A stretch of DNA of 64,000 bases from Gracilimonas sp. (GCA_022450045.1 JAKURD010000013.1:25578-89577); one strand, 5' to 3'. Positions 1 to 7,389 are shown, numbered from the stretch's first letter. Program-made: numbers and translations. The notes: generated from the letters alone by a model not told the origin.

Positions 1-205
<205 letters not shown>

Positions 206-207
<2 letters not shown>

Positions 208-397
208 CGTGAGTTCGAGATAAGAACTAAGTTAAAAGGATAAAAATGGGTTCTTTTGGTCATTCCCGTGGAGACGGGAATCTAATGGCGGCCATAAATT
301 CCGTATTCGATACCTGACAAACCATAAGATTTCGGGCATTCGCCGCGAAATGACCGTTAACGTACTCAACAGATGGTCTTTATATCGAATTCACGTT
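206..397 (+). mobile_element. Family A MITE-like element, copy 1
   Basis: This 192-bp non-coding element has terminal inverted repeats: left end AACGTGAGTTCGAGATA, and right end complementary to AACGTGAATTCGATATA (15 of 17 match). It contains a strong hairpin ATTCCCGTGGAGACGGGAAT and a core running from GGTCATTCC (258) to GAAATGACC (355), which is itself bounded by inverted repeats. It is highly similar to 816-1006, 1481-1673 and 54008-54200. It sits directly on the katG stop codon and separates katG from its terminator. Flanks GAAGT and AAAGT are an imperfect possible target duplication. It encodes no transposase, so mobility would have to be supplied in trans; that is inference. Confidence 0.85.
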
Positions 398-432
398 AAA
401 GTAATTACATCAACATTTATTGACTATTCAAA

Positions 433-464
433 AGGCAGTCTGATTTTTCAGGCTGCCTTTTTTT
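433..464 (+). terminator. Rho-independent terminator, probably of katG
   Basis: An 11-bp stem AGGCAGTCTGA / TCAGGCTGCCT (one mismatch) with a TTTT loop is followed by a run of T. It lies 226 bases after the katG stop, with family A copy 1 in between. The simplest reading is that the element was inserted between the gene and its terminator. Confidence 0.8.
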
Positions 465-815
465 GTTATTGTTCAGTTCTTAAGTATTTTCTAATAGAAA
501 AAAACGGGGGAACAATTTAAAATCCTGAACTTCCCAAAAGGAGAACTTTTCGAAACTGTTCTTATTTAACATGAGTGCGGTATAATTATCCTCGTTACAG
601 CCTTTGAGTCACGGCCTGATGGCTCCGAGTCCACCTGACCGTTTGTTTGATTTGGGCTCCTGCGTCTTTTCCTTATCCTAATCCAACATCCTGCGCCAGC
701 GCCATCGATCAGATGGGTGATCCATCAGATCGAGTTCGAAAATGTGTAACCTGCCTCTCGTTCAGATGGATCTTGCAGCTATTTTAAAATTCTTTATCTC
801 AAACTCACGTTATTT

Positions 816-1006
816 AGCGTCCGTTCGAGATAAAATAAGTTAAAAGGATAAAAATGGATGCTTGTGGTCATTCCCGTGGAGACGGGAATCTAATGGTGGC
901 CATTACTTTCGTATTCGATACCTGACAAACCATAGGGTTTCGGGCATTGCCGCGAAATGAACCGTTCACCGTGTTCAACTTATTTTCTTTATATCGAATT
1001 CACGTT
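816..1006 (+). mobile_element. Family A MITE-like element, copy 2
   Basis: The element is about 191 bp. Its right end is intact (ATATCGAATTCACGTT) and its left end has decayed (AGCGTCCGTTCGAGATA). The internal hairpin and the core between GGTCATTCCC and CGAAATGAACC are recognisable. Just to the left, 793-812 is an inverted partial left end of the same family, so this locus may have received two insertions or a rearranged pair. Confidence 0.8.
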
Positions 1007-1274
1007 AATTTATTGATTCCTCATCAGTAAATATCCGGAATTCCTCACTTGAAAGTCTCCCCTTGAGGGGAGATCAATTCAAAAAGCCGTTCCTTTTTGA
1101 ATTTCGTGGGGTGTTGCAGCCAAGGGCTCTTCCGCCTTTACCACAACCTCTTTAAGAAAACCTAAGATTCAGGGTCTTCACCCCTAAAGTCGAGAGGTCA
1201 AGCCAAAAGTAGAAGTATAATTCCCCTCAAACTTTTTTGGACCGGAGGTCCGGGCAGGCATTCTCAACGAAGAC

Positions 1275-1372
1275 AGCCTGTGTGAAAAGTATTGTGCTAA
1301 AAAAGCAGGGCTAAGTTTATTAGGGAAACAGTTCGCTTTCGCAAAACCTCCAGGGATTTGGAACCCTTGGAA
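1275..1372 (+). repeat. Family B dispersed repeat, copy 1
   Basis: It begins AGCCTGTGTGAAAAGTATTG and contains GCAGGGCTAAGTTTATTAGG. It is strongly similar to 15993-16114 and 55290-55400. This copy ends in a small dyad around CCTCCAGGG...CCCTTGGA. It has no coding content; an open frame on the opposite strand that runs through it reads like translated repeat. Confidence 0.75.
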
Positions 1373-1480
1373 AACAGGGAAGGAGTTAGATCCCGGACAA
1401 AAAGTTATCCAATACCTGTTGATTTTTCTTTTTGATCTCTTCCAATTTTGCCATGACAACAAGAGTTAATTAGTTAATTT

Positions 1481-1673
1481 AACGTGAGTTAGAGATGGAA
1501 ACTAAGTTAAAAGGATAAAAATGGATGCTTGTGGTCATTCCCGTGGAGACGGGAATCTAATGGTAGCCATTACTTTCGTATTCGATACCTGACCAACCAT
1601 AGGATTTCGGGCATTCGCCGCGAAATGACCACTCAACGTACTCAACAGATGGTCTTTATATCGAATTCACGTT
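1481..1673 (+). mobile_element. Family A MITE-like element, copy 3
   Basis: A complete 193-bp copy with ends AACGTGAGTTAGAGATGG and TATATCGAATTCACGTT, in the same orientation as copies 1 and 2. It is flanked by the direct repeat AATTT on both sides (TTAATTT if the terminal TT is counted), which looks like a target-site duplication. The internal GGTCATTCCCGTGGAG hairpin is present. Confidence 0.85.
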
Positions 1674-1883
1674 AATTTAATATAGTAGTATAAGAAAGTG
1701 ATGGGGAAAGAGATAAGAACATTAAGGCTACTACAAGAGACTACTATAACAACTTGGCAAATAAACGGTGTCTTGGCCTTTTTGATTGGTAACGTGATTT
1801 AAACACAGACTTTTTATAAGACAATGAATATTAAAACTGCAATAAGCAGCCAAGCCCGAGTTGAAACACTGGTTAAACCTTCC

Positions 1884-2162
1884 TCAATCTACAAGTTCGA
1901 CTCTTAGCTTCTTGCCAAGCGCTTTGGCATATTTTTCAAGAGTTGAAAGGCGAATATCTTCCGCATGATTTTCAATACGGGAAACGGCGGTCTTTTTTGT
2001 ATTTAATTGTTGTGCTACTTGATCTTGGGTAAGACCTGCTTTTTCACGGGCTTGTTTTAGAAGCACACTAATTTTAAAATTTCGGAATCCTTCCTCATAT
2101 CCCTCTGAAAATTCAGGATCTGATTTCTTTCTTTCACTGATATAAGCTTGAAGATCACTCAT
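1884..2162 (-). CDS. XRE-family antitoxin (HigA-like)
   Basis: A 92-residue protein with a C-terminal helix-turn-helix of the XRE/Cro type. The HTH spans roughly residues 30-85, with recognisable AREKAGLTQDQVAQQL and TAVSRIENH. The acidic N-terminus is typical of antitoxins in reverse-order (toxin first) HigBA modules. In that arrangement the toxin gene lies directly upstream, and on this strand only the last 39 codons of such a toxin remain (2164-2283), ending one base before this ATG. AAAGGAGG just before the start is an unusually good ribosome-binding site for this genome. It likely binds its own promoter, but its normal promoter may have been lost with the toxin's 5' end. It may now be an orphan regulator. 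Confidence 0.8.
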   Translation of the reverse strand: MSDLQAYISERKKSDPEFSEGYEEGFRNFKISVLLKQAREKAGLTQDQVAQQLNTKKTAVSRIENHAEDIRLSTLEKYAKALGKKLRVELVD

Positions 2163-2163
2163 G

Positions 2164-2283
2164 TTATGTTCCTCCTTTATGAGATAGGTAATCGGCTTTT
2201 CGCTGTTCGGCTACCTCGATTTCCTGTTTGGATGTTTTCTGTGATTTTTTGGAAAATCCATTTGTTAGTATGCTGTGTTCAAG
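2164..2283 (-). pseudogene. HigB/Gp49-like toxin, C-terminal remnant
   Basis: Reading leftward, 39 codons end at TAA one base before the antitoxin ATG. The phrase SILTNGFSKKSQKTSKQEIE followed by VAEQRKADYL matches the C-terminus of HigB/RelE-superfamily (Gp49-like) mRNA interferases, whose family signature is roughly GF.KK(T/S)QKTP..EI..A..R..DYL. Two stops (TAA TGA) lie immediately upstream in this frame, no start codon is available, and the catalytic core is absent. It was probably cut by a deletion whose junction lies near 2265-2283, where the next gene also ends abruptly. Confidence 0.75.
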
Positions 2284-2546
2284 TCATTAGTAATTATTTC
2301 TCCTTCAAACATTTCTTCACCAGGTTTTAATAAGAATAACTGGAATATATGACCCGCTCCAGTATCATCTAATAATGAGTTCCCTTCTGATTTATAAACA
2401 ATTCTCCATTCACTTTGATCAATAGTAAAGGCAGGAGTATTTTTTATTCCATTGCCAGAAAACTTTTCTATTGTTTTCCATTCTTGTCCATAAGAAATAT
2501 TAAGGGTAAGGAGGAAAAAAATTGAAGGTAGAAGTATATTTTTCAT
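2265..2546 (-). pseudogene. Small secreted protein, probably 3'-truncated
   Basis: 93 residues starting with a clear signal peptide (MKNILLPSIFFLLTLNISYG, cut near residue 20). The mature part has AFTIDQSEWRIVY and FQLFLLKPG, a pattern I associate with small secreted proteins in which a C-terminal strand of the type YVYE..GTFYL should follow. Here the frame stops soon after GEIITNDLNTAY, exactly where the toxin remnant begins. I infer that the 3' end was lost in the same deletion that truncated the toxin. It could still be expressed as a short protein. Function unknown. Confidence 0.5.
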
Positions 2547-2584
2547 CTTGTGTATATTTTCTGAGTAAAATTAAAAACCTGAAA

Positions 2585-2830
2585 TTATTCAATTTCTTTA
2601 CCCCGAATTAACCTCGTAAGTGCTTCAATCAATTCAAGTATTGTATCTGGTTCTTTCAGATCCAATTCCGGTCCTATATTAAGAGCTTCTCCGTTTCCTC
2701 TGTATGATTGTATCCTAAGCACATCACCTTCAGACCAATCTTTAACACTTGAGCGGGACTGTTTTGAAACATAGGTAATACGAATATTTGAAACACTTAC
2801 AAATTGGTTACCTTTTTTATCTTTTGGCAT
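2585..2830 (-). CDS. Hypothetical protein, 81 aa
   Basis: A small soluble protein with no signal peptide or membrane segment. It has a charged N-terminus (MPKDKKGNQF), a middle portion likely to form beta strands (SVSNIRITYVSKQSRS), and a C-terminal amphipathic helix (TILELIEALTRLIRGKEIE). I do not recognise the family. It stands in the accessory strip behind the truncated secreted gene, separated from it by 38 bases, and is read in the same direction. Codon use looks ordinary. Confidence 0.5.
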   Translation of the reverse strand: MPKDKKGNQFVSVSNIRITYVSKQSRSSVKDWSEGDVLRIQSYRGNGEALNIGPELDLKEPDTILELIEALTRLIRGKEIE

Positions 2831-3223
2831 GAAATTGAATTCTATGGTTTACTTATTAGCCAGCTAACATAATATTATCCGAACGAGGGTATTGTTAGGG
2901 CGAACGAGCCGAAATCGCTTTTATCCGCCTTCCTGTACCTTTTCATTCGCATACTGTGATTTTTTGGGGTGTTATCCGAACGGCTGTTCGCCTAAGGTGT
3001 TCGTATACCCCCCCCGGTTTTGCCCCACCAATATAACACCTTAACCCATTATTGCAAGTGGAGATAGCACTAACACCCTCCGCCGGACCGAAATAATGGC
3101 ACCCAACCCGTTCTGCATTCGATGTTCCTTGCTTGATGTTGGAGGTTCACCTTCCCCTCTTTTTCGGAGCCTTAACCTTTTGCTATCCCGAAAGTCGGGA
3201 GGCCAAACCAAAAGTGGATGAAT
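2831..3223. other. Intergenic relic with short dyads
   Basis: No gene is seen. The phrase TTATCCGAACG occurs twice (around 2875 and 2982). CTAAGGTGTT near 2992-3001 pairs with AACACCTTA near 3036-3044 across a run of eight C. GCTAACA...TGTTAGGGCG around 2862-2901 loosely recalls integron attC boxes but does not form a convincing attC fold. CTGTGATTTTTTGG at about 2950 also occurs at about 2240 within the toxin remnant. Confidence 0.4.
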
Positions 3224-4486
3224 CTAATCCACCGCATCTTCATGATAGTGCTGCATCGCCTTCAAAAAGCTAACCGCAGCCAAAACCCCGCATACCGTAA
3301 ATACAAGCAACAGTGCTTTTGAAGGGCCGTACAGATCCGTAAAGATATTGTCGATGAGCCAGCCCGTTACCGGCGGTCCGATCCCAAATCCCACAATGCT
3401 GACTACGAATAAATAGACCGCGCCGGCCATTCCCCGCATGTCCGACTTCACAAAATACTGGATGAGCGCCGCCGCCACTCCGTTGTAAGAGGAGGCGATC
3501 ACATTCCCGATCCCAATTAATACAAAAGCCGTCATCACCGACTCCGCCATCAAGCCAAAATAGTAGAACGGGAGTCCGCCGAGGGCGGCTGCGATCCCCA
3601 TCACAAAACGTTTCTCCGGGCCGTATTTGATCGCCAGTTTATCGGCCAGCCATCCGGAAACATTCACCCCGGCCCCGGCCAGAAACATAAACCAGCCGTA
3701 TTGCGGGATAAGTGATGGAAACTCAAACGTATCATTCAGTACATTTCCGATGAAAGCTAAAATAGTGTAACCGCTGAGGGCCAAAGAGGAAAATCCAGCC
3801 AAATGATATCGTACCGCTTTTTTCCCAAGAATAAATTTTAGTACTTCAAAAAAACGGGAAGCTGAACGTTCACTTTTGCCAAATTTCCGAGCCGGTTCAC
3901 GAATCAACAAGTAACCAATAGCGGCTAAAATCAATCCCGGCCAACCCACAATCTTCATAGCCTCTCTCCAATCGTAAGCTTGCGCTACTGAGCCGCCGAT
4001 CAAAAATGAGAGCCCTACCCCAACAAAGATCCCTGAGGCGTACACTGAGAATACGCGTGCTCTTTTTTCAGGAGGAAAGTAATCGGCCAATAACGAATAT
4101 ACGGCAGGACTTAAAGCCGACTGACTCACCCCAACAAAAAATCTCGCTGTGACGAGGAAAAAGAAGGAGCTGGCAAATCCGCTGGCCACGGTCATCAGGC
4201 TCCAGATCACAAGTCCGGTGAGGATGATCCGCTTTCGGGAAAACTGATCAGCGAACCATCCCATAAAGATTCCGCATACGGCATAGATCAGGGAAAAAGC
4301 GGGGCCGTAGAGAACCCCGATCTGTGTGTTCGTAAAGCCAAGGTCATCCCGAATAGCCGTTCCCAATACTGCCACGATCTGCCGGTCCACAAAGCTGGAG
4401 ATGTAAATGAGGAATAATAATCCAAGTACCAGCCAGGCGTAGAATGCGGGAGAGCGGGCTTCGATTTTGTCATACAGAAATTTCAT
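3224..4486 (-). CDS. MFS transporter
   Basis: A 420-residue protein of the major facilitator superfamily with about twelve hydrophobic segments. The loop between segments 2 and 3 carries GWFADQFSRKR, the usual MFS motif A. The N-terminal phrase YISSFVDRQIVAVLG resembles the spinster/hexuronate-like branch (DR in helix 1). The substrate cannot be told. I chose the ATG at 4486 rather than the open frame extending to 4756, because the extension is low-complexity and membrane protein features begin at MKFLYDKIEARSP. TATCTTTG lies five bases upstream, so the transcript may have a very short leader. The gene stands alone between two repeat-rich gaps. Confidence 0.85.
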   Translation of the reverse strand: MKFLYDKIEARSPAFYAWLVLGLLFLIYISSFVDRQIVAVLGTAIRDDLGFTNTQIGVLYGPAFSLIYAVCGIFMGWFADQFSRKRIILTGLVIWSLMTVASGFASSFFFLVTARFFVGVSQSALSPAVYSLLADYFPPEKRARVFSVYASGIFVGVGLSFLIGGSVAQAYDWREAMKIVGWPGLILAAIGYLLIREPARKFGKSERSASRFFEVLKFILGKKAVRYHLAGFSSLALSGYTILAFIGNVLNDTFEFPSLIPQYGWFMFLAGAGVNVSGWLADKLAIKYGPEKRFVMGIAAALGGLPFYYFGLMAESVMTAFVLIGIGNVIASSYNGVAAALIQYFVKSDMRGMAGAVYLFVVSIVGFGIGPPVTGWLIDNIFTDLYGPSKALLLVFTVCGVLAAVSFLKAMQHYHEDAVD

Positions 4487-4490
4487 GGCG

Positions 4491-4498
4491 CAAAGATA
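4491..4498 (-). promoter_or_regulatory. Candidate -7 element of the MFS gene
   Basis: The minus strand reads TATCTTTG, an exact match to the Bacteroidota -7 consensus TAnnTTTG, only five bases upstream of the ATG at 4486. There is no clear TTG at the expected distance for a -33 box, so support is partial. Confidence 0.35.
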
Positions 4499-4763
4499 GA
4501 ACACAGATCGGTGGGATGGAAATTTGAACATCGAACAAGGAACGTCCAACTTTGAAGTTTTCTGGCTGCTCCTTTTTGGAATTTTCTTATCGTCCAGAGG
4601 TGAGGTGGAAGCTTGAGTTTCCAAGTATGCGTTCGCCAAGCCGGAGCTTGGGAATGAGGAAAAGGCGTCTTCCCCCCTAATTTTAGGGTAGAAACAAAGA
4701 GGGTTGCGAATACGGGCAGCCAAGTCTGCTTTACAAATTTGAATCCAAGTTACCAAACATTTC

Positions 4764-4965
4764 CACTTCCTCTTTCTTTTGTACCGACAAAAGAAACAAA
4801 AACTTCCGGCGGCGAAATAAATGCTAAAACGGACTCCATTCCACTAAAAGAAATCAATACTCCATAACCGGGCTTGCCAATATTCCGGTACCATGCAGTA
4901 TGATTTCTTTCTTAACGTTGCATTGCACCCGTTTCTTAACACATTTATTTCTAAGGCCGATTATC
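4764..4965. repeat. Family C long imperfect palindrome, copy 1
   Basis: It begins with a small dyad (CTTTTGTACCGACAAAAG) and continues into GCGAAATAAATGCTAAAACG, which is imperfectly complementary to the right side (about 4900-4955, ending CACATTTATTTCTAAGG). It aligns along its length with 17219-17420, including CTCCATTCC, AAATCAATRCTCCAT, and TTTATTTCT or TTTTTTCT followed by AAGGCC. Not coding. Confidence 0.6.
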
Positions 4966-5222
4966 GAATTCATCAGGGCAATCCTCCCATCACGAAAATC
5001 ATGGTTCAAAAACGAGACACTTGCCAGAGTCCCGGTGTTTTAATTGGCACCTATTTTCACCAAGGGATCTTCTCCCCTGTTTATAGGAGAGAAACAAAGG
5101 GGGGTACGAATTCGGTGAACCGGGGGTTGCCTCTTTTTTATAGAAATAATTCCACAAAAAGGGTTCAGAATACGTATTTTTCAGGCTCACTGATTTTTTA
5201 TTCAAACACTCACTTATTCAGC

Positions 5223-6272
5223 ATGAAAGTTGGAATATTAGGCGCAACCGGTGCTGTCGGCCAAAAATTTATTCGCTTACTTCAGGGACATCCCTGGTTT
5301 GAAATTGAGGCTTTGGGTGCCTCAGAGCGGTCTGCCGATAAGAAATATAAAGACGCCGCCAACTGGATTGAAGATGTGGTTCTTCCTGAATCCATCAAAG
5401 AGATGACGGTCAGGAATTGTAAGCCCGCCGAATTTGGTGACGTGGATTTTGTCTTTTCAGGATTGGATTCATCTGTTGCCGGAGAGATCGAAAAAGCTTT
5501 TGCTTCTGCCGGAATTCCGGTCATCTCCAATGCCAAAAATTATCGGCAAGATCCTACGGTTCCATTACTTATCCCGGAAATCAATCCCGATCATACTGAG
5601 CTCATCAAAAAGCAGACGTTCACCAAAGACGGCAGCGGATGGATCGTGACCAACCCTAACTGCGTGGCTGTCCCCCTCGCCATTTCGCTGAAACCATTGT
5701 ATGATGCTTTTGGGATCCAAGCGCTGATCCTAACTACCATGCAGGCGGTCTCCGGAGCAGGCTATCCCGGCGTGGCCAGTTTGGATATTTTGGGAAATGT
5801 GATTCCATTCATTTCAGGAGAAGAGCCTAAAGTTGGTCCTGAGACCCGAAAAATTTTAAGTACGCTGGAAGGAACCACCTTAGCGAAACCGCATTTTCCG
5901 GTTCAAGCTACGGCAACCAGGGTGCCTACCATCAACGGACACATGATCTCGGTAACCGCTAAGCTCGAAGATCCGCCCTCAAACTTTGAAGAATTGAAGG
6001 CAGCGTACACGAACTGGAAAAATCCAATCGGTGATCTTGATCTTCCCTTCTCTCCAAAAAAGCTATACAAGCTGCATGAGGAAGAACAGTATCCACAGCC
6101 GCGCTTACATGCCGATGCAGAAAACGGAATGCAGCTGCATTTAGGTCGATTAAGAAAAGCCGAAGTGTTTGATGTCAGCTTTGTGGCCATGGCGCATAAT
6201 ACCATTCGCGGTGCAGCGGGCGGTGCTATTTTAAATGCGGAATTGTTGGTGAAGAAAGGATTTTTGAAATAG
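5223..6272 (+). CDS. asd: Aspartate-semialdehyde dehydrogenase
   Basis: A 349-residue enzyme that reduces aspartyl phosphate to aspartate semialdehyde with NADPH, the branch point for lysine/diaminopimelate, threonine and methionine. It belongs to the archaeal/fungal-like ASADH branch (TIGR00978 type): GATGAVGQ at residues 7-14 forms the nucleotide loop, NPNCVAVP carries the catalytic Cys147, and SGAGYPG follows at about 182. I chose the ATG at 5223 because the Rossmann motif begins right after it; the longer open frame starting at 4893 adds 110 repeat-derived residues. It is convergent with the gene at 6334, and a palindromic terminator lies between. Confidence 0.95.
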   Translation: MKVGILGATGAVGQKFIRLLQGHPWFEIEALGASERSADKKYKDAANWIEDVVLPESIKEMTVRNCKPAEFGDVDFVFSGLDSSVAGEIEKAFASAGIPVISNAKNYRQDPTVPLLIPEINPDHTELIKKQTFTKDGSGWIVTNPNCVAVPLAISLKPLYDAFGIQALILTTMQAVSGAGYPGVASLDILGNVIPFISGEEPKVGPETRKILSTLEGTTLAKPHFPVQATATRVPTINGHMISVTAKLEDPPSNFEELKAAYTNWKNPIGDLDLPFSPKKLYKLHEEEQYPQPRLHADAENGMQLHLGRLRKAEVFDVSFVAMAHNTIRGAAGGAILNAELLVKKGFLK

Positions 6273-6288
6273 AATAATTAATTCCCTT

Positions 6289-6322
6289 AATGTAGAAACG
6301 CAAAATATTGCGTCTCTACATT
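6289..6322. terminator. Bidirectional palindromic terminator
   Basis: AATGTAGAAACGCAA and its near-complement TTGCGTCTCTACATT form a stem of about 15 bp (one mismatch) between convergent asd and the gene at 6334. From memory, this GTAGAGACGC palindrome is widely dispersed in bacterial genomes. Confidence 0.6.
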
Positions 6323-6333
6323 ATTGATAAATA

Positions 6334-6726
6334 TTATTCCCCATCCATGTCATCCAACCGTTGTTGTGACATGTACAGATTCAATTTTGTGGACATTCGG
6401 ATGGCCTCGCTTCGATCTCTTCTTTTGATATCCAGCTTGATCACTCCCTGATCGCTTCCGGGCAATGGTTCAAAAAATGCCCACTGATTGGCCTTTATAA
6501 TCAGCTTACCACCGGAAAATAAAAACCCTTTCTTGTACTGAATGCTTTTGATGTTATCCAACTGAATGGAAAATTTCGACAGGTTGCTGATCCCGTTACC
6601 ACTGACATCGTACACCTTATATTCGAACAGGAGTTCATTATCGGCAAAACTTAGAATGCCCTTCACTTCTTTGTACTTATTTAATTCAGTACCCTCATAC
6701 ATGGAATATTTATAGGGAATGCTCAT
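6334..6726 (-). CDS. PH-like domain protein, 130 aa (second of pair)
   Basis: A soluble protein predicted to be mainly beta strand with one C-terminal helix, the outline of a bacterial PH-like fold. Strand-rich phrases include GILSFADNELLFEYKVYD, KSIQYKKGFLFSGGKLIIKA and IKLDIKRRDRSEA, followed by a helix with NLYMSQQRLDDMD. It is a paralogue of the upstream gene (same order GIL, FEYK/FEFHKK, FKKG/YKKG, GGKL/GKMI, KRRDR/KRKNR, SEQKL/SQQRL). Its ATG overlaps the upstream stop as ATGA, so the two are likely translationally coupled and may form a heteromer. The fold is inference and the function is unknown. Confidence 0.65.
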   Translation of the reverse strand: MSIPYKYSMYEGTELNKYKEVKGILSFADNELLFEYKVYDVSGNGISNLSKFSIQLDNIKSIQYKKGFLFSGGKLIIKANQWAFFEPLPGSDQGVIKLDIKRRDRSEAIRMSTKLNLYMSQQRLDDMDGE

Positions 6727-7106
6727 TCTTCGTTATCCAATTCACTTAATTTCTGTTCTGATATCCTCAGGTTCAGGTTTGATGAGATAGAAGCGGCGGT
6801 TTCCCTGTTCTTGCGCTTTATTTTGAGTACACGTTCATTCAGGTCCTTTCCCGGCAGATCTCCAAATGATTTTGCTGTTTTCCCATGTAAAATCATCTTT
6901 CCGCTGAACCATCCTTTTTTGAACTCCAGCATATCAAGTTCGGAGAGAGGGATCTTAGCTGTCTTCAACTCAGACTGATAAGCCTCAACAACCGCATCTT
7001 TTTTGTGGAATTCAAAGACCAGATACTCTCCCTCCACGCGCAGGATTCCTTCCACTTTCATGAATCCGCCGTTTAAATTTTCGATACTAAAAGGTAAGCT
7101 TCGCAT
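6723..7106 (-). CDS. PH-like domain protein, 127 aa (first of pair)
   Basis: First gene of a two-gene leftward unit with its paralogue at 6334-6726. Recognisable shared pieces are VEGILRVEGEYLVFEFHKK, FKKGWFSGKMILHGK, LKIKRKNRETAASISS and SEQKLSELDNEE. No signal peptide or membrane segment is seen. The conserved KKGxxSG(G)KxI stretch followed by a basic strand resembles the beta5-beta6 region of bacterial PH domains. An alternative start at the internal Met16 (FMKVEGIL) would align better with the paralogue's core, but the first ATG keeps a normal spacing. Function unknown. Confidence 0.62.
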   Translation of the reverse strand: MRSLPFSIENLNGGFMKVEGILRVEGEYLVFEFHKKDAVVEAYQSELKTAKIPLSELDMLEFKKGWFSGKMILHGKTAKSFGDLPGKDLNERVLKIKRKNRETAASISSNLNLRISEQKLSELDNEE

Positions 7107-7229
7107 ATGCAGTATTGATTTTTATAGAGTTAGCTACTGATGGTCTTATTTATAAAAAAGTACAAAAAATCTGTAAGGAGTGCGCGTTTCATCGCTCTAA
7201 CTATATGGCTAACAAAAGAGAAATAACTA

Positions 7230-7308
7230 ATCATTGCCTTGGGGACCGGAAGATCCCCAATGTCCTTCCAGGGGTAAAAGGTGGAATATCCTTTTACCCT
7301 GTTTTTTG
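7230..7308 (+). terminator. Hairpin pair ending in an intrinsic terminator
   Basis: A first hairpin TTGGGGA...TCCCCAA (about 7238-7261) is followed by GGGTAAAAGG...CCTTTTACCC and then TGTTTTTT (about 7272-7307). The second is a good rho-independent terminator for rightward transcription, but no rightward gene lies upstream. It may end a small RNA, or act as an attenuator in the leader of the gene at 7390. Confidence 0.55.
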
Positions 7309-7389
7309 GCTTTGTTAAATGAGTATAACACTTGTCGTTAAGCCGGATCAAAGCTGATTTAATTTTTTCTTCGAGCTATTTCTTTCGGC

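Larger units (their letters stand above)
208..1883. other. Gene-poor strip with repeat elements
   Basis: No convincing gene is seen across this 1.7-kb stretch. It holds the katG terminator, three family A elements, one family B element, and an isolated inverted family A left end at about 793-812 (the complement reads AACGTGAGTTTGAGATAAAG). A phrase at 1186-1218 (AGAGGTCAAGCCAAAAGTAG) recurs in diverged form at about 3185-3217. The bases 480-780 show no recognisable feature apart from a short dyad near 707-735. Confidence 0.7.
4487..5222. other. Repeat-rich gap between MFS gene and asd
   Basis: A 736-bp stretch between divergent genes. It holds a family C palindrome (about 4764-4965) and a phrase present twice in diverged form: around 4666-4712 and around 5069-5115 (each containing TAGAAACAAAG or GAGAAACAAAG followed by a GGG and CGAAT). 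Open frames on both strands run through these repeats, but their translations look like random repeat sequence. Confidence 0.55.

Noticed and set aside
686-775. Minus-strand frame ending near 686 with an Arg/Trp-rich end (SDRWRWRRMLD)
   Set aside because: Short, without start or recognisable family, and embedded in repeat-rich DNA; could be a fossil but is not supportable.
1184-1462. Open frame of 92 codons on the minus strand
   Set aside because: It runs through family B copy 1 and its flanks; the translation resembles no protein and shares its sequence only with the repeat.
2860-3050. Possible integron attC site
   Set aside because: The boxes are partial and the expected imperfect hairpin with matching core sites could not be drawn; no integrase is in the window.
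4893-5222. 110-codon N-terminal extension of asd
   Set aside because: It is encoded by family C and other repeats; the Rossmann strand begins exactly at the ATG at 5223.
7115-7351. Small open frames on both strands upstream of the giant protein
   Set aside because: They cross the hairpins and terminator, have poor composition and no recognisable domain.
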